From Flavicella sp. (GTDB lineage: Bacteria > Bacteroidota > Bacteroidia > Flavobacteriales > Flavobacteriaceae), in the NCBI RefSeq assembly GCF_029238425.1, contig NZ_JAQWGB010000032.1, forward strand, positions 1 through 54,312: DNA of 54,312 nucleotides. Reading direction: 5' to 3'. A program made the translations under genes and the position numbers. Under the pieces are notes generated by a model, which was given only the letters and a program-made list of their open reading frames with translations, was not told the DNA's origin and ran no database searches. Positions 16,784 through 28,657 of the stretch are shown one piece after another; the first letter of the stretch is position 1; each line of letters opens with the position of its first letter.

Positions 16784-19700
16784 TTGGCAACGAAAAATAG
16801 TACTGAAAGAATAAACTTTGCGTCGGCAAAATTAGCTACGGACTATCCAGATTTCTTGGATATCCAGATCAAATCTTTCCAAGATTTTTTCCAGTTAAAA
16901 ACAAAAGCAGATTCGCGAAGTGATGAAGGTTTGTATAAAACCTTCTTGGACAATTTCCCAATTACAGATACAAGAAATAACTTTGTATTAGAATTTTTAG
17001 ACTACTTTGTAGATCCACCTAGATATTCTATTCAAGAGTGTATCGAAAGAGGTTTAACACACAGTGTACCTTTAAAAGCACGTTTAAAATTATATTGTAC
17101 GGATCCTGAACATGAGGATTTCGAAACAATAGTACAAGATGTTTATTTAGGAACTATTCCTTACATGACTGACTCTGGTACTTTTGTTATCAATGGTGCA
17201 GAACGTGTGGTAGTATCTCAGTTACACCGTTCACCTGGTGTGTTCTTTGGGCAATCATTCCACGCAAATGGAACCAAGTTATACTCAGCAAGAGTTATTC
17301 CTTTTAAAGGATCTTGGATTGAATTTGCAACAGATATCAATCAAGTAATGTATGCTTATATTGATAGAAAGAAAAAATTACCAGTTACTACTTTATTCCG
17401 TGCAATCGGATTTGAAAGAGATAAAGATATTTTAGAGATTTTTGACCTTGCAGAAGAAGTAAAGGTTTCTAAAAGTGGTTTAAAGAAAATATTGGGTCGT
17501 AAATTAGCGGCTCGTGTATTGAAATCATGGCATGAGGATTTCGTTGATGAGGATACTGGTGAAGTAGTATCTATTGAAAGAAACGAGATTGTATTGGATA
17601 GAGATATTATTCTTGAGAAAGAGCATATCGAAGAAATTATTGACTCTGGGGCAAAGACTGTGTTATTGCATAAAGAGGATAATGAAATGGCAGATTATGC
17701 TATTATTCATAATACGCTTCAAAAAGATCCAACTAACTCTGAAAAAGAAGCTGTTGAGCATATTTACCGTCAATTGCGTAATGCTGAACCGCCTGATGAA
17801 GAGACTGCACGTGGAATTATTGACAAATTGTTCTTCTCAGAACAACGTTATAATTTAGGTGAAGTTGGTCGTTATAGAATGAACAAGAAGTTACAACTTG
17901 ATGAAGCGTTAGACGCAAAAGTTTTAACTAAAAATGATATTATTACAATCGTAAAGTATTTGATTGAATTGATCAACTCTAAAGCAGAAGTTGATGATAT
18001 TGATCACTTATCGAACCGTCGTGTAAGAACAGTTGGAGAGCAATTAGCTAGCCAATTTGGAGTAGGTTTATCAAGAATGGCTCGTACAATTCGTGAAAGA
18101 ATGAATGTACGTGACAATGAGGTATTTACTCCTATTGATTTGATCAATGCAAAAACTTTATCTTCAGTGATAAATTCTTTCTTTGGAACAAACCAATTAT
18201 CTCAATTTATGGATCAAACGAATCCATTAGCAGAGATTACACACAAACGTAGATTATCTGCCTTAGGACCAGGTGGTCTTTCAAGAGAAAGAGCAGGGTT
18301 TGAGGTGCGTGATGTACACTATACACACTACGGACGTTTATGTCCAATTGAAACTCCAGAGGGACCAAATATTGGTTTGATTTCATCTTTAGCAGTATAT
18401 GCAAAAGTAAATCACCTTGGGTTTATTGAGACAGCTTATAGAGAGGTAAATGATGGTGTTGTAAACATCAAAGATGAGCCTATTTATTTAAGTGCGGAAG
18501 AAGAAGAAGGACATAAGTTTGCACAATCTAACTTACCGTTAGATAATGAAGGAAACTTTGTAGCTGAAAAAATTATTTCTAGAGAGGAAGCGGATTACCC
18601 AGTAGTTGCTCCAACAGAAGTAAGCTATATGGATGTATCTCCAAACCAGATTGCCTCTATTTCAGCATCTTTAATTCCTTTCTTGGAACATGATGATGCC
18701 AACCGTGCATTGATGGGATCGAATATGATGCGTCAAGCGGTACCATTATTACGTCCTGAAGCTCCTATTGTAGGAACAGGATTAGAGAGAAGAGTAGCAA
18801 AAGATTCTAGAATTTTAATCAACTCTGAAGGAGCTGGTGTGATTCAATATGTGGATTCTAATAAAATTACAATCAAGTACGATAGAACGGACGAAGAAAG
18901 ACTTGTAAGTTTTGACACGGATGAGAAATCATACGATTTGATTAAGTTTAGAAAAACAAACCAAGGAACAAACATCAACTTGAAGCCTATTGTAAGAAAA
19001 GGTGATAGAGTAGAAGAAGGTCAAGTTCTTTGTGAAGGGTATGCTACACAAAAAGGAGAATTAGCTCTTGGTAGAAATATGAAAGTAGCCTTTATGCCTT
19101 GGAAAGGGTATAACTTTGAGGATGCGATTGTAATTTCAGAAAGAGTTGTAAGAGAAGATATATTTACTTCTATTCATATTGATGAGTATTCATTAGATGT
19201 AAGAGATACTAAATTAGGAAACGAAGAGTTGACTAATGATATCCCTAACGTTTCTGAAGAAGCTACAAAAGATTTGGATGAGAATGGTATGATTCGTATT
19301 GGTGCTGAAGTGAAGCCGGGAGATATCTTAATTGGTAAAATTACTCCAAAAGGTGAATCTGATCCAACACCAGAAGAAAAATTATTACGTGCTATTTTTG
19401 GTGATAAAGCAGGTGATGTAAAAGATGCATCATTAAAAGCTTCTCCATCATTAAGAGGGGTAGTAATTGATAAAAAATTATTCCAGAGAGCGGTAAAAGA
19501 TAAATCTAAGAGAACTCGTGATAAGGAGGAAATTGCAAAATTAGAAAATGAATTTGCAGTTCAGTTTGAAGCGTTGAAAGATTCATTAATTGAAAAACTT
19601 TTCAACCTTGTTACTGGAAAAACTTCTCAGGGTGTACAAAATGATTTAGGTGAAGATGTATTCCCTAAAGGTAAAAAGTACACATTGAAAATGTTAAACT

Positions 19701-20599
19701 CTGTAAATGATTATACGCATTTAACGAAAGGATCTTGGACTACAGATGAAGCTTTAAATGATATGATTAGTGAGTTAATTCACAATTATAAAATTAAAGT
19801 AAGTGACTTACAAGGAATATTACGTCGTAGTAAATTTACGATCAGTGTAGGGGATGAGTTACCAGCAGGTATCTTAAAGCTTGCTAAAATTTATGTTGCT
19901 AAGAAACGTAAATTGAAAGTAGGAGATAAGATGGCGGGACGTCACGGAAATAAAGGTATTGTGGCTCGTATCGTAAGAGCTGAGGACATGCCATTCTTAG
20001 AAGACGGAACACCTGTAGATATTGTATTGAATCCATTAGGCGTACCTTCTCGTATGAATATTGGTCAGATTTATGAAACTGTATTAGGTTGGGCTGGTCA
20101 AAAACTAGGTCAAACATATGCAACACCAATTTTTGATGGTGCATCTTTAGATGAAATCAATGGATTGACTGATGAGGCAGGAGTACCAAGATTTGGACAT
20201 ACTTACTTGTATGATGGTGGAACAGGAATGCGTTTCGATCAACCAGCAACAGTTGGTGTTATTTATATGATCAAGTTAGGTCACATGATTGAGGACAAAA
20301 TGCATGCTCGTTCAATCGGACCTTACTCATTAATTACGCAACAGCCACTTGGAGGTAAAGCTCAATTTGGAGGTCAACGTTTTGGAGAGATGGAAGTATG
20401 GGCATTAGAGGCATATGGTGCTTCTAGTATCTTGAGAGAAATCTTAACAGTTAAATCTGATGATGTAATGGGAAGAGCTAAAACTTACGAGGCTATCGTA
20501 AAAGGAGAGCAAATGCCAGAGCCAGGTTTACCTGAATCATTTAACGTATTAATGCATGAACTGAAAGGTTTAGGATTAGACGTTAGATTAGAGGACTAA
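16784..20599 (+). CDS. rpoB: RNA polymerase beta subunit
   Basis: A 1271-residue subunit forming the catalytic cleft with beta'. Visible signatures are the rifampicin region ([30 protein letters not shown]), [33 protein letters not shown] and [21 protein letters not shown]. The start was placed at TTG 16784 ([13 protein letters not shown]), which agrees with the N-terminus of related proteins; the upstream TTG at 16727 would add 19 hydrophobic residues encoded partly by the T-run. No ATG is available. A non-ATG start could lower translation of an abundant subunit. Confidence 0.96.
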   Translation: MATKNSTERINFASAKLATDYPDFLDIQIKSFQDFFQLKTKADSRSDEGLYKTFLDNFPITDTRNNFVLEFLDYFVDPPRYSIQECIERGLTHSVPLKARLKLYCTDPEHEDFETIVQDVYLGTIPYMTDSGTFVINGAERVVVSQLHRSPGVFFGQSFHANGTKLYSARVIPFKGSWIEFATDINQVMYAYIDRKKKLPVTTLFRAIGFERDKDILEIFDLAEEVKVSKSGLKKILGRKLAARVLKSWHEDFVDEDTGEVVSIERNEIVLDRDIILEKEHIEEIIDSGAKTVLLHKEDNEMADYAIIHNTLQKDPTNSEKEAVEHIYRQLRNAEPPDEETARGIIDKLFFSEQRYNLGEVGRYRMNKKLQLDEALDAKVLTKNDIITIVKYLIELINSKAEVDDIDHLSNRRVRTVGEQLASQFGVGLSRMARTIRERMNVRDNEVFTPIDLINAKTLSSVINSFFGTNQLSQFMDQTNPLAEITHKRRLSALGPGGLSRERAGFEVRDVHYTHYGRLCPIETPEGPNIGLISSLAVYAKVNHLGFIETAYREVNDGVVNIKDEPIYLSAEEEEGHKFAQSNLPLDNEGNFVAEKIISREEADYPVVAPTEVSYMDVSPNQIASISASLIPFLEHDDANRALMGSNMMRQAVPLLRPEAPIVGTGLERRVAKDSRILINSEGAGVIQYVDSNKITIKYDRTDEERLVSFDTDEKSYDLIKFRKTNQGTNINLKPIVRKGDRVEEGQVLCEGYATQKGELALGRNMKVAFMPWKGYNFEDAIVISERVVREDIFTSIHIDEYSLDVRDTKLGNEELTNDIPNVSEEATKDLDENGMIRIGAEVKPGDILIGKITPKGESDPTPEEKLLRAIFGDKAGDVKDASLKASPSLRGVVIDKKLFQRAVKDKSKRTRDKEEIAKLENEFAVQFEALKDSLIEKLFNLVTGKTSQGVQNDLGEDVFPKGKKYTLKMLNSVNDYTHLTKGSWTTDEALNDMISELIHNYKIKVSDLQGILRRSKFTISVGDELPAGILKLAKIYVAKKRKLKVGDKMAGRHGNKGIVARIVRAEDMPFLEDGTPVDIVLNPLGVPSRMNIGQIYETVLGWAGQKLGQTYATPIFDGASLDEINGLTDEAGVPRFGHTYLYDGGTGMRFDQPATVGVIYMIKLGHMIEDKMHARSIGPYSLITQQPLGGKAQFGGQRFGEMEVWALEAYGASSILREILTVKSDDVMGRAKTYEAIVKGEQMPEPGLPESFNVLMHELKGLGLDVRLED

Positions 20600-20694
20600 A
20601 TATTATCGGCTAGTAAAAAGAAATATTTGCTAGCCATTATATAAAGTCAGATCGGGAAAATAATATTTACATTTTAAATTCGAATCCATTTACC

Positions 20695-23600
20695 ATGGCA
20701 AGAAAAGAAGATAAATACACTGTAAAAAAATTCAGTAAAATATCAATTGGTTTATCATCTCCAGAGTCTATCTTAGATATCTCAAAAGGAGAGGTGTTAA
20801 AGCCAGAAACAATAAATTACCGTACACACAAACCAGAAAGAGATGGTTTATTTTGTGAGCGTATTTTTGGTCCTATCAAGGATTTTGAATGTGCTTGTGG
20901 AAAATACAAAAGAATCCGTTATAAAGGAATCGTTTGTGACCGTTGTGGTGTTGAAGTAACGGAGAAAAAAGTACGTAGAGACAGAGTTGGACATATCAAT
21001 TTAGTGGTTCCTATTGCTCATATCTGGTACTTTAGATCATTACCTAACAAGATGGGTTACCTTTTAGGTTTGCCTTCTAAAAAGTTAGATATGATCATTT
21101 ACTACGAGCGTTACGTAGTAATTCAAGCAGGTGCTGCTTCTAATTTAGATGGAACTCCATTGAATAAAATGGACTTCTTAACAGAGGAAGAGTATTTGGA
21201 TATATTGGAAACAATTCCAATGGAAAACAGATATCTTGATGATTCAGATCCAGAAAAGTTCATCGCTAAGATGGGAGCTGAATGTTTGATTGATTTGTTA
21301 GACCGTATTGATTTAGATGGTTTATCATATGAATTACGTCATAAAGCAAATACTGAAACTTCTAAACAACGTAAAACAGAGGCTTTAAAGCGTTTGAATG
21401 TTGTAGAAGCGTTTAGAGATTCTGCTAAAAATAGAGAAAACAATCCAGCATGGATGATTATGAAGGCGATTCCAGTAATACCGCCAGAATTACGTCCGTT
21501 GGTTCCTTTAGATGGTGGTCGTTTTGCGACTTCTGATTTGAATGATTTATACCGTAGAGTAATTATTCGTAACAACCGTTTGAAACGTTTGATGGAAATT
21601 CAAGCGCCAGAGGTTATTTTACGTAATGAAAAACGTATGTTGCAAGAATCTGTGGATTCATTATTTGACAATACACGTAAAGCTTCTGCTGTAAAGACTG
21701 AGTCTAACAGGCCATTAAAATCTTTATCAGATTCATTAAAAGGTAAACAAGGTCGTTTCCGTCAAAACTTATTAGGAAAGCGTGTTGATTATTCTGCGCG
21801 TTCTGTAATTGTTGTTGGACCAGAAATGAAATTGTCTGAATGTGGATTGCCAAAAGATATGGCAGCAGAATTATACAAGCCTTTCGTAATCCGTAAGTTG
21901 ATTGAAAGAGGAATTGTTAAGACTGTAAAATCTGCAAAGAAAATTATAGATAAAAAAGAGCCTGTAGTTTGGGATATTTTGGAGAATGTTTTAAAAGGAC
22001 ATCCAGTATTGCTAAACCGTGCACCTACGTTGCACCGTTTGGGAATCCAAGCTTTCCAACCTAAATTAATTGAAGGTAAAGCAATTCAATTGCACCCATT
22101 AGCCTGTGCGGCCTTTAATGCCGATTTTGATGGGGATCAGATGGCCGTTCACTTGCCATTAGGACCTGAAGCTATTTTAGAAGCTCAGATGTTATTATTA
22201 GCATCACACAATATTTTGAATCCAGCCAATGGTGCTCCAGTAACTGTACCTTCTCAGGATATGGTACTTGGATTGTACTATATGACGAAAGAGAGAATTT
22301 CAACTCCTGAAGTGCCTATTAAAGGTGAAGGTTTGACTTTCTACTCTCCGGAAGAAGTGAACATTGCTTATAACGAAGGGCAAGTAAACTTAAATGCTGG
22401 AATTAGTGTAAGAACTCAAGACATTGATGAAAATGGTGATCAGGTAACTAAAATTATTAAAACTACTGTTGGTAGAGTTTTAATTAATGAAGTAGTACCT
22501 GCAAAAGCTGGATACATTAATGAAGTATTGACTAAAAAGAATTTAAGAGATATTATTGGTGGAATTTTAAAAGCTACTGATATTCCTACAACAGGAAAAT
22601 TCTTAGATGATATCAAAACAATGGGATTCACCTTTGCATTCCAAGGTGGACTATCATTTAGTTTAGGAGATATTATTATCCCTGCTGAAAAACAAGGCAT
22701 GATTGATGCTGCGAATGAAGAAGTGGATGTAATTATGGCGAACTATAACATGGGTATGCTAACGAACAAAGAGCGTTACAACCAAGTTATTGATATTTGG
22801 GGATCAACGAACAACCGTTTGACTGAATTGTCAATGAAACGTTTGAGAGAAGATCAACAAGGATTTAACTCAGTATACATGATGCTTGATTCTGGAGCCC
22901 GTGGATCGAAAGAGCAAATTCGTCAGTTAACAGGAATGCGTGGATTGATGGCGAAGCCTAAAAAATCTACAGCTTCTGGTGGAGAAATTATTGAAAACCC
23001 GATTCTTTCTAACTTTAAGGAAGGTCTATCAATTTTGGAATACTTTATCTCAACTCACGGTGCGCGTAAAGGACTTGCCGATACTGCCTTGAAAACGGCA
23101 GATGCTGGTTACTTAACACGTCGTTTGGTTGATGTATCTCAAGATGTTATTATCAATGAGGATGATTGTGGTACATTAAGAGGATTGGAAGTTGCTCCAC
23201 TGAAGAAAAATGATGAAATCGTTGAATCATTAAGCGAAAGAATTGTTGGACGTTTCACGTTGCACGATGTACTTCACCCAGTAACTAAAGAGGTTATTTT
23301 AGGTGCTTCAACATTGATTTCTGATGAATTAGCTAAAGAAATTGAATTGTCTGGTGTTGATTCTGTGGAAGTAAGATCTCCATTGACTTGTGAAGCTAAA
23401 ACAGGTATCTGTGCTAGTTGTTACGGTCAAAGTTTATCAACTCGTACAATGGTTCAAAGAGGAGAGTCTGTTGGTGTAATTGCAGCACAGTCTATTGGAG
23501 AGCCTGGTACTCAGTTAACATTGAGAACATTCCACGTTGGTGGGGTTGCCGGAAATATTTCTGAGGACAACAAGTTGATCGCTAAGTTTGACGGTAAAAT

Positions 23601-24972
23601 AGAAATTGAAGATCTTGATACTGTAAGAGGTGATGATGGACAAGGTAACTTGGTTGATATCGTAATTTCTAGAACTTCTGAAATTAAAATTGTTGATGAA
23701 GTAACTGGATTGGTATTGAGTTCAAACAATATTCCTTATGGTTCTCATGTTTTCGTAAAAGGAAAGAAGAAGATCAAAAAAGGAGAAGTTGTTTGTCAAT
23801 GGGATGCCTTTAACGGTACAATTGTTTCTAAGTTTGGTGGTAAAATCGTCTTTGACAATGTTGAAAGAGGAATTAACTACACGGTAGAAGTTGATGAGCA
23901 AACAGGATTCCAAGAGAAAGTAATTACTGAATCTAAAAATAAGAAAATCATTCCTGCATTGATTATTGAAGGTGAAGATGGAGAAATATTGCGTTCTTAC
24001 AGTTTACCTTTAGGGTCTCACTTAATGGTGGACAACGGTGATGTAGTTGAGGCTGGTAAGGTCTTAGTTAAAATTCCTCGTAAATCTGGTAAAGCAGGGG
24101 ATATTACAGGAGGTTTACCTCGTGTAACTGAATTATTTGAAGCACGTAACCCTTCAAACCCAGCAGTGGTTGCTGAAACGGATGGTGTTGTTTCTTTCGG
24201 TAAAATTAAGCGTGGTAACCGTGAGATTATCGTTGAATCTAAATTAGGGGATATTAAAAAGTACTTAGTAAAGCTTTCTAATCAAATCCTAGTGCAAGAG
24301 AATGACTTTATCAAAGCAGGTATGCCATTATCAGACGGAGCTACAACTCCTAATGATATTCTTAAAATTCAAGGACCAGCAAAAGTACAAGAGTACTTGG
24401 TAAATGAAATTCAAGAAGTATACCGTTTACAAGGGGTAAAAATTAATGACAAGCATTTTGAAGTAGTTGTACGTCAAATGATGCGAAAAGTTAGAATTAT
24501 TGATTCTGGAGATACATTATTCTTGGAGAATGCATTGGTTCATAAAAATGACTTTATCGAGCAAAATGATGCGATTTACGGTATGCAAGTTGTTGAAGAA
24601 GTTGGAGGCTCTGAAGAGTTGAAAGCTGGACAAATTATTTCTGCTCGTAAACTTAGAGATGAGAATTCTTTATTACGTCGTGAAGACAAAGACTTAGTAG
24701 TAGCAAGAGAGGCTAGACCTGCAACCGCAGAGCAAATCTTACAAGGTATTACTAGAGCTTCGTTACAGACTAAATCATTCATCTCTGCAGCTTCTTTCCA
24801 GGAAACTACAAAAGTATTGAATGAGGCTGCTGTAAGTGGTAAAGTTGATAACTTAGAAGGATTGAAAGAAAATGTTATTGTTGGTAAGAGAATTCCTGCC
24901 GGTACAGGTATGCGTTCTTACAATAACTTAATCGTTGGTCCTAAAGAGGAAATCGAAGAAAGTTTGAATTAA
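20695..24972 (+). CDS. rpoC: RNA polymerase beta' subunit
   Basis: A 1425-residue subunit carrying the active-site magnesium in NADFDGDQM (about 475-483). The N-terminal zinc site is [13 protein letters not shown] with CDRCGVEV (about 66-92); a second zinc site includes [22 protein letters not shown], the bridge-helix region ([19 protein letters not shown]) and the trigger loop region ([16 protein letters not shown]) are intact. A 95-base A/T-rich gap without SD separates it from rpoB. Confidence 0.98.
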   Translation: MARKEDKYTVKKFSKISIGLSSPESILDISKGEVLKPETINYRTHKPERDGLFCERIFGPIKDFECACGKYKRIRYKGIVCDRCGVEVTEKKVRRDRVGHINLVVPIAHIWYFRSLPNKMGYLLGLPSKKLDMIIYYERYVVIQAGAASNLDGTPLNKMDFLTEEEYLDILETIPMENRYLDDSDPEKFIAKMGAECLIDLLDRIDLDGLSYELRHKANTETSKQRKTEALKRLNVVEAFRDSAKNRENNPAWMIMKAIPVIPPELRPLVPLDGGRFATSDLNDLYRRVIIRNNRLKRLMEIQAPEVILRNEKRMLQESVDSLFDNTRKASAVKTESNRPLKSLSDSLKGKQGRFRQNLLGKRVDYSARSVIVVGPEMKLSECGLPKDMAAELYKPFVIRKLIERGIVKTVKSAKKIIDKKEPVVWDILENVLKGHPVLLNRAPTLHRLGIQAFQPKLIEGKAIQLHPLACAAFNADFDGDQMAVHLPLGPEAILEAQMLLLASHNILNPANGAPVTVPSQDMVLGLYYMTKERISTPEVPIKGEGLTFYSPEEVNIAYNEGQVNLNAGISVRTQDIDENGDQVTKIIKTTVGRVLINEVVPAKAGYINEVLTKKNLRDIIGGILKATDIPTTGKFLDDIKTMGFTFAFQGGLSFSLGDIIIPAEKQGMIDAANEEVDVIMANYNMGMLTNKERYNQVIDIWGSTNNRLTELSMKRLREDQQGFNSVYMMLDSGARGSKEQIRQLTGMRGLMAKPKKSTASGGEIIENPILSNFKEGLSILEYFISTHGARKGLADTALKTADAGYLTRRLVDVSQDVIINEDDCGTLRGLEVAPLKKNDEIVESLSERIVGRFTLHDVLHPVTKEVILGASTLISDELAKEIELSGVDSVEVRSPLTCEAKTGICASCYGQSLSTRTMVQRGESVGVIAAQSIGEPGTQLTLRTFHVGGVAGNISEDNKLIAKFDGKIEIEDLDTVRGDDGQGNLVDIVISRTSEIKIVDEVTGLVLSSNNIPYGSHVFVKGKKKIKKGEVVCQWDAFNGTIVSKFGGKIVFDNVERGINYTVEVDEQTGFQEKVITESKNKKIIPALIIEGEDGEILRSYSLPLGSHLMVDNGDVVEAGKVLVKIPRKSGKAGDITGGLPRVTELFEARNPSNPAVVAETDGVVSFGKIKRGNREIIVESKLGDIKKYLVKLSNQILVQENDFIKAGMPLSDGATTPNDILKIQGPAKVQEYLVNEIQEVYRLQGVKINDKHFEVVVRQMMRKVRIIDSGDTLFLENALVHKNDFIEQNDAIYGMQVVEEVGGSEELKAGQIISARKLRDENSLLRREDKDLVVAREARPATAEQILQGITRASLQTKSFISAASFQETTKVLNEAAVSGKVDNLEGLKENVIVGKRIPAGTGMRSYNNLIVGPKEEIEESLN

Positions 24973-25001
24973 GATTAACCTAGTTAATTTTTAAATATAC
25001 T

Positions 25002-25040
25002 AAGATTGGTTCACGAGAAATTGTGAACCAATCTTTTTTT
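25002..25040 (+). terminator. Terminator of the rpoBC operon
   Basis: AAGATTGGTTCAC pairs with GTGAACCAATCTT around an 8-base loop, followed by a T-run. A perfect 13-bp stem. Confidence 0.92.
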
Positions 25041-25065
25041 GAAATAGTTTTTATATCTTTAACTT

Positions 25066-25377
25066 ATGAATGAAGAACAGAAAAAAGACGGACAATTGAA
25101 TATTGAATTGGATGAGAAAGTAGCGGAAGGAACTTATTCTAACCTCGCAATTATCAATCATTCGGTATCGGAATTTATAGTAGATTTTATCAATGTAATG
25201 CCAGGAACTCCCAAGGCAAAAGTAAAATCAAGAATTATTTTAACACCTGAGCATGCAAAAAGGTTGACCAAAGCTTTAGCTGAGAATATCAAAAGATTTG
25301 AAGCAGCGAATGGAAAAATTAATGAACCTGAAGAAACGCCGATTCCAATGAATTTTGGACCAACTGGCCAAGCATAA
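25066..25377 (+). CDS. DUF3467 family protein
   Basis: A 103-residue cytosolic protein. The LNIELDEKVAEGTYSNLAIINHS start, the EFIVDFINVMPG segment and SRIILTPEHAKRL are hallmarks of DUF3467, a small widespread family of unknown role. Helix-rich and acidic. Its leader is short (about 25 bases from the rpoC terminator) with a TATCTTTA box close to the -7 consensus, so it may have its own start or receive read-through. Confidence 0.85.
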   Translation: MNEEQKKDGQLNIELDEKVAEGTYSNLAIINHSVSEFIVDFINVMPGTPKAKVKSRIILTPEHAKRLTKALAENIKRFEAANGKINEPEETPIPMNFGPTGQA

Positions 25378-25396
25378 AAATCATTTATGATATTGA

Positions 25397-25426
25397 AAAG
25401 GGATTATTTAAGAATAATCCCTTTTT
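25397..25426. terminator. Bidirectional terminator between DUF3467 and the LVIVD lipoprotein gene
   Basis: AAAGGGATTATT, TAAG loop, AATAATCCCTTTTT. It is symmetrical with A- and T-tracts and lies 8 bases from the convergent stop codon. Confidence 0.88.
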
Positions 25427-25434
25427 CTTTTTTA

Positions 25435-26172
25435 TCAAAATTGTATAGAGCTATAATGTTCAATTGCTGCCATGTTATTTGAGTTTAATTTGTATTGATG
25501 TAGACTTTCAGAACCTATGGCAATTAATAGGTCATTGGAGATAATAACGTCAAATGCTTCTTTATTAATACTGGTGACTAAAATTGAGTTTTGAGGATCT
25601 GAAATATCAAATATTTTTATCTCATCATCGCAAACAATTAGGTAGTTATGATATAAACCTAAACCTTTCGGAGCTGATAAGTTTCTTGTGTTTATGAGTA
25701 TCGGTTCCGTAACGGTTGTGACATCATAGACTTCTAATGTATTGATGTTATTGCCACAGAACGAATTTGAATGTAACGTGACATAAGCATGCGTGTCATT
25801 TGCTACTACAGGATCACATGCTGTAAAATGTTCTACACTTGAAAGCTTTTCAGGAAACTCTGGGTTTGTGACTCCATAAATGAACATTCCGTTTTGAGAA
25901 CCTATATATAAATAGTCTTTGTGTCCAAATAGGGTTTCAATATCAAAACCGATGAATACCGTATTTACTAGTGTTGGATTTTTGGGATCAACGATGCTAA
26001 AAACATTTAAATCGTTGTCGTCTACGGTATATAAATAATCTCCTTTTAGGGCAAAAGTCGCTAATGAACCTCCTTGGCCATCATTGCTCTGTTCATTCGC
26101 CCCAACCGAATCTTGATCGCTAGAGCAGGCAAAAAATAAGAGGGTAGTAATAAGTAAAATATAATTTTTCAT
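25435..26172 (-). CDS. LVIVD-repeat lipoprotein
   Basis: A 245-residue lipoprotein. The signal peptide ends in LLFFAC (Cys16) followed by SSDQD. The rest shows repeated beta units of the LVIVD type (YLYTVDDNDLNVFSIVD, YLYIGSQNGMFIYGVTNPE, HAYVTLHSN, NTLEVYDVT, IKIFDIS), suggesting a beta-propeller of about five blades. Ligand and partner are unknown. It lies 3 bases after the neighbouring lipoprotein gene in the same operon and shares its style of repeats, so the two may act together in the envelope. Confidence 0.75.
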   Translation of the reverse strand: MKNYILLITTLLFFACSSDQDSVGANEQSNDGQGGSLATFALKGDYLYTVDDNDLNVFSIVDPKNPTLVNTVFIGFDIETLFGHKDYLYIGSQNGMFIYGVTNPEFPEKLSSVEHFTACDPVVANDTHAYVTLHSNSFCGNNINTLEVYDVTTVTEPILINTRNLSAPKGLGLYHNYLIVCDDEIKIFDISDPQNSILVTSINKEAFDVIISNDLLIAIGSESLHQYKLNSNNMAAIEHYSSIQF

Positions 26173-26175
26173 TTG

Positions 26176-26688
26176 TTAGTTTTTTAATTTCCAATCAACT
26201 ACTATTTCATCGTCGTTTATGCCGTATTCGTGATAGCCATCAGGTGAATAAAGTTCAGGGAATACGTTTTTTATCCTTTTTGCAACCGTCATACTTTGTT
26301 CAGAAAAGAGATATTCTAAGCTGATTAAATCAGTAGCTTGGTTCACAAAAATTATATTATTACCAATGGCCATATCTGTAGCTCCAGGAATGTTGATGAA
26401 ATTTATTTTTTTAGGAGTCTCAGGGTTCGTATTATCATATACATGAAATCCCTTGTATTTGTCATTAATGAATAGGAGATTATCCTTGATATATATTTTG
26501 CCAGCATTTTCTATTAAAGTTTTAGGCTCTAACAATTGTACTGTGCTTTCAAAAACTTCTCGTTGAAGAGTTATGGCTTGATATTCCGATTCTCTAAATG
26601 GTGCGGTACAACAAGGTTCTTCTATCTGCCAACAAGAATTTAAAGTGAGGACTAACATCAGTAATCCCATTAACTTTAGGTTTTTCAT
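26176..26688 (-). CDS. Short LVIVD-type lipoprotein
   Basis: A 170-residue lipoprotein. The start ATG at 26688 gives MKNLKLMGLLMLVLTLNSC with lipobox Cys19; the longer in-frame start would add 11 residues before the signal peptide. It contains repeat-like units (KIYIKDNLLFINDKYKGFHV, NTNPETPKKINFINIPGATD, IIFVNQATDLISL) and ends in VVDWKLKN. Too short for a complete propeller, so it may pair with the downstream lipoprotein. The size resembles relatives I recall in Flavobacteria, so it is not obviously truncated. Confidence 0.72.
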   Translation of the reverse strand: MKNLKLMGLLMLVLTLNSCWQIEEPCCTAPFRESEYQAITLQREVFESTVQLLEPKTLIENAGKIYIKDNLLFINDKYKGFHVYDNTNPETPKKINFINIPGATDMAIGNNIIFVNQATDLISLEYLFSEQSMTVAKRIKNVFPELYSPDGYHEYGINDDEIVVDWKLKN

Positions 26689-26925
26689 AGTTTTTAATTT
26701 ATTTAGAATAAATATAAACAATATTGTTTTGAAAAAAATAATACAATGTTATAAGAATGTTAGCTATTCACTATAGATAATCCTGCTGTTGCTGAAGATT
26801 TATTTTCAAGGAGTAACAGCAAACTTTCGTTCAATTTTACGATATTTGTATACCTTAATTTTTAGCTTCAATTGAATTTCATTTGAATGGGTTAAGAAAA
26901 AAATAACAAGTAAAAAACACATTAT

Positions 26926-28617
26926 ATGTCAGACGATAAAAAAGTCATTTTTTCCATGTCAGGGTTAAGTAAAACTTACCAAAGTACAGGAAAACAAGTA
27001 TTAAAAAATATTCACTTAAGTTTTTTCTATGGTGCCAAGATTGGTATTTTAGGTTTGAATGGATCAGGTAAATCTTCTCTATTAAAAATTATTGCAGGTG
27101 TAGATAAAAATTACCAAGGAGATATTAATTTTTTACCTGGGTATTCTGTTGGTTTCTTGGAGCAGGAGCCAATTTTAGATGAAACAAAGACTGTATTAGA
27201 CATCGTTAAAGAAGGAGTTGCAGAAACAGTAGCTGTTTTAGATGAATACAATAAAATCAATGATCAATTCGGGTTAGAAGAAGTGTATTCTGATGCTGAT
27301 AAGATGGAACAATTGATGAACCGTCAGGCAGAGTTACAAGATCAAATAGATGCTTCTGATGCTTGGGAATTAGATACTAAGTTGGAGATAGCTATGGATG
27401 CCTTGCGTACTCCAGAGCCGGATAAATTAATTTCTGTATTATCGGGAGGTGAAAGACGTAGAGTTGCGTTATGTCGTTTGTTATTGCAACAGCCTGATAT
27501 ATTGTTACTAGATGAGCCTACCAACCACTTGGATGCAGAATCTGTACATTGGTTAGAGCATCATTTAGCTCAATACAAAGGAACCGTGATTGCAGTAACG
27601 CATGATAGATACTTTTTGGATAATATTGCAGGTTGGATTTTAGAATTGGATCGTGGAGAAGGTATTCCATGGAAAGGAAATTATTCTTCATGGTTAGATC
27701 AGAAATCGCAGCGTATGGCTCAAGAAGACAAGACCGCTTCTAAACGTCAGAAGACATTGGAACGTGAGCTTGACTGGGTTCGCCAAGGAGCAAAAGGGCG
27801 TCAATCTAAATCTAAAGCGCGTTTGGCGAGTTATGATAAATTGATGAACGAAGATCAAAAAGTAAAAGAAGAAAAGCTTGAGATATACATTCCAAATGGT
27901 CCTCGTTTGGGAAGCAATGTAATTGACGCAAAAGGTGTGTCAAAAGCTTTTGGCGATAAATTACTGTATGACAATTTAGAGTTTAGTTTGCCACCCAATG
28001 GAATTGTTGGTATTATTGGACCGAATGGAGCTGGTAAAACAACGATCTTTAGAATGATCATGGGAGAAGAAAAAGCCGATGGAGGTGAATTTACTGTTGG
28101 AGAAACTGCAAAGATTGCTTACGTAGATCAATCTCATGCTGATATTGATCCAGAGCGTTCGATTTGGGCAAACTTTGCTGATGAGCAAGATTTGGTTATG
28201 ATGGGAGGAAAAATGGTGAATTCTAGAGCTTATTTGAGTCGTTTCAACTTTAGTGGATCTGAGCAAAATAAAAAGGTAAATACCTTATCGGGTGGTGAGC
28301 GTAATAGGCTTCATTTGGCTATGACGCTTAAAGAAGAAGGGAATGTTTTACTTTTGGATGAGCCTACGAATGATTTAGATGTAAACACACTAAGAGCCTT
28401 AGAAGAAGGATTAGATAACTTTGCGGGTTGTGCCGTAGTAATATCGCATGATAGATGGTTCTTGGATAGAGTATGTACTCATATATTAGCCTTTGAGGGA
28501 GACTCTCAGGTTTATTTCTTTGAAGGAAGTTTTTCTGAATATGAAGAGAATAAAAAGAAACGTTTGGGTGGTGACTTGATGCCTAAGCGAATCAAGTATA
28601 AAAAGTTGATAAGATAA
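26926..28617 (+). CDS. ettA: Energy-dependent translational throttle protein EttA (ABC-F)
   Basis: A 563-residue tandem ABC ATPase without membrane domains. It binds the ribosomal E site and gates the first steps of elongation according to the ATP/ADP ratio. Walker A motifs are GLNGSGKSS (about 44-52) and GPNGAGKTT; signatures LSGGERRRVALCR and LSGGERNRLHLAM; Walker B LLLDEPTNHLD and LLLDEPTNDLD. The linker and the KQRRLASYDKLM-like region fit EttA rather than Uup. It is the only gene of its transcription unit. Confidence 0.93.
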   Translation: MSDDKKVIFSMSGLSKTYQSTGKQVLKNIHLSFFYGAKIGILGLNGSGKSSLLKIIAGVDKNYQGDINFLPGYSVGFLEQEPILDETKTVLDIVKEGVAETVAVLDEYNKINDQFGLEEVYSDADKMEQLMNRQAELQDQIDASDAWELDTKLEIAMDALRTPEPDKLISVLSGGERRRVALCRLLLQQPDILLLDEPTNHLDAESVHWLEHHLAQYKGTVIAVTHDRYFLDNIAGWILELDRGEGIPWKGNYSSWLDQKSQRMAQEDKTASKRQKTLERELDWVRQGAKGRQSKSKARLASYDKLMNEDQKVKEEKLEIYIPNGPRLGSNVIDAKGVSKAFGDKLLYDNLEFSLPPNGIVGIIGPNGAGKTTIFRMIMGEEKADGGEFTVGETAKIAYVDQSHADIDPERSIWANFADEQDLVMMGGKMVNSRAYLSRFNFSGSEQNKKVNTLSGGERNRLHLAMTLKEEGNVLLLDEPTNDLDVNTLRALEEGLDNFAGCAVVISHDRWFLDRVCTHILAFEGDSQVYFFEGSFSEYEENKKKRLGGDLMPKRIKYKKLIR

Positions 28618-28622
28618 CTTAT

Positions 28623-28656
28623 AAAAAAAGCCGTTACATTTAGTAACGGCTTTTTT
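28623..28656. terminator. Bidirectional terminator between ettA and the Crp-like gene
   Basis: AAGCCGTTAC, ATTTA loop, GTAACGGCTT with flanking A- and T-tracts, placed between two convergent genes. Confidence 0.93.
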
Positions 28657-28657
28657 A

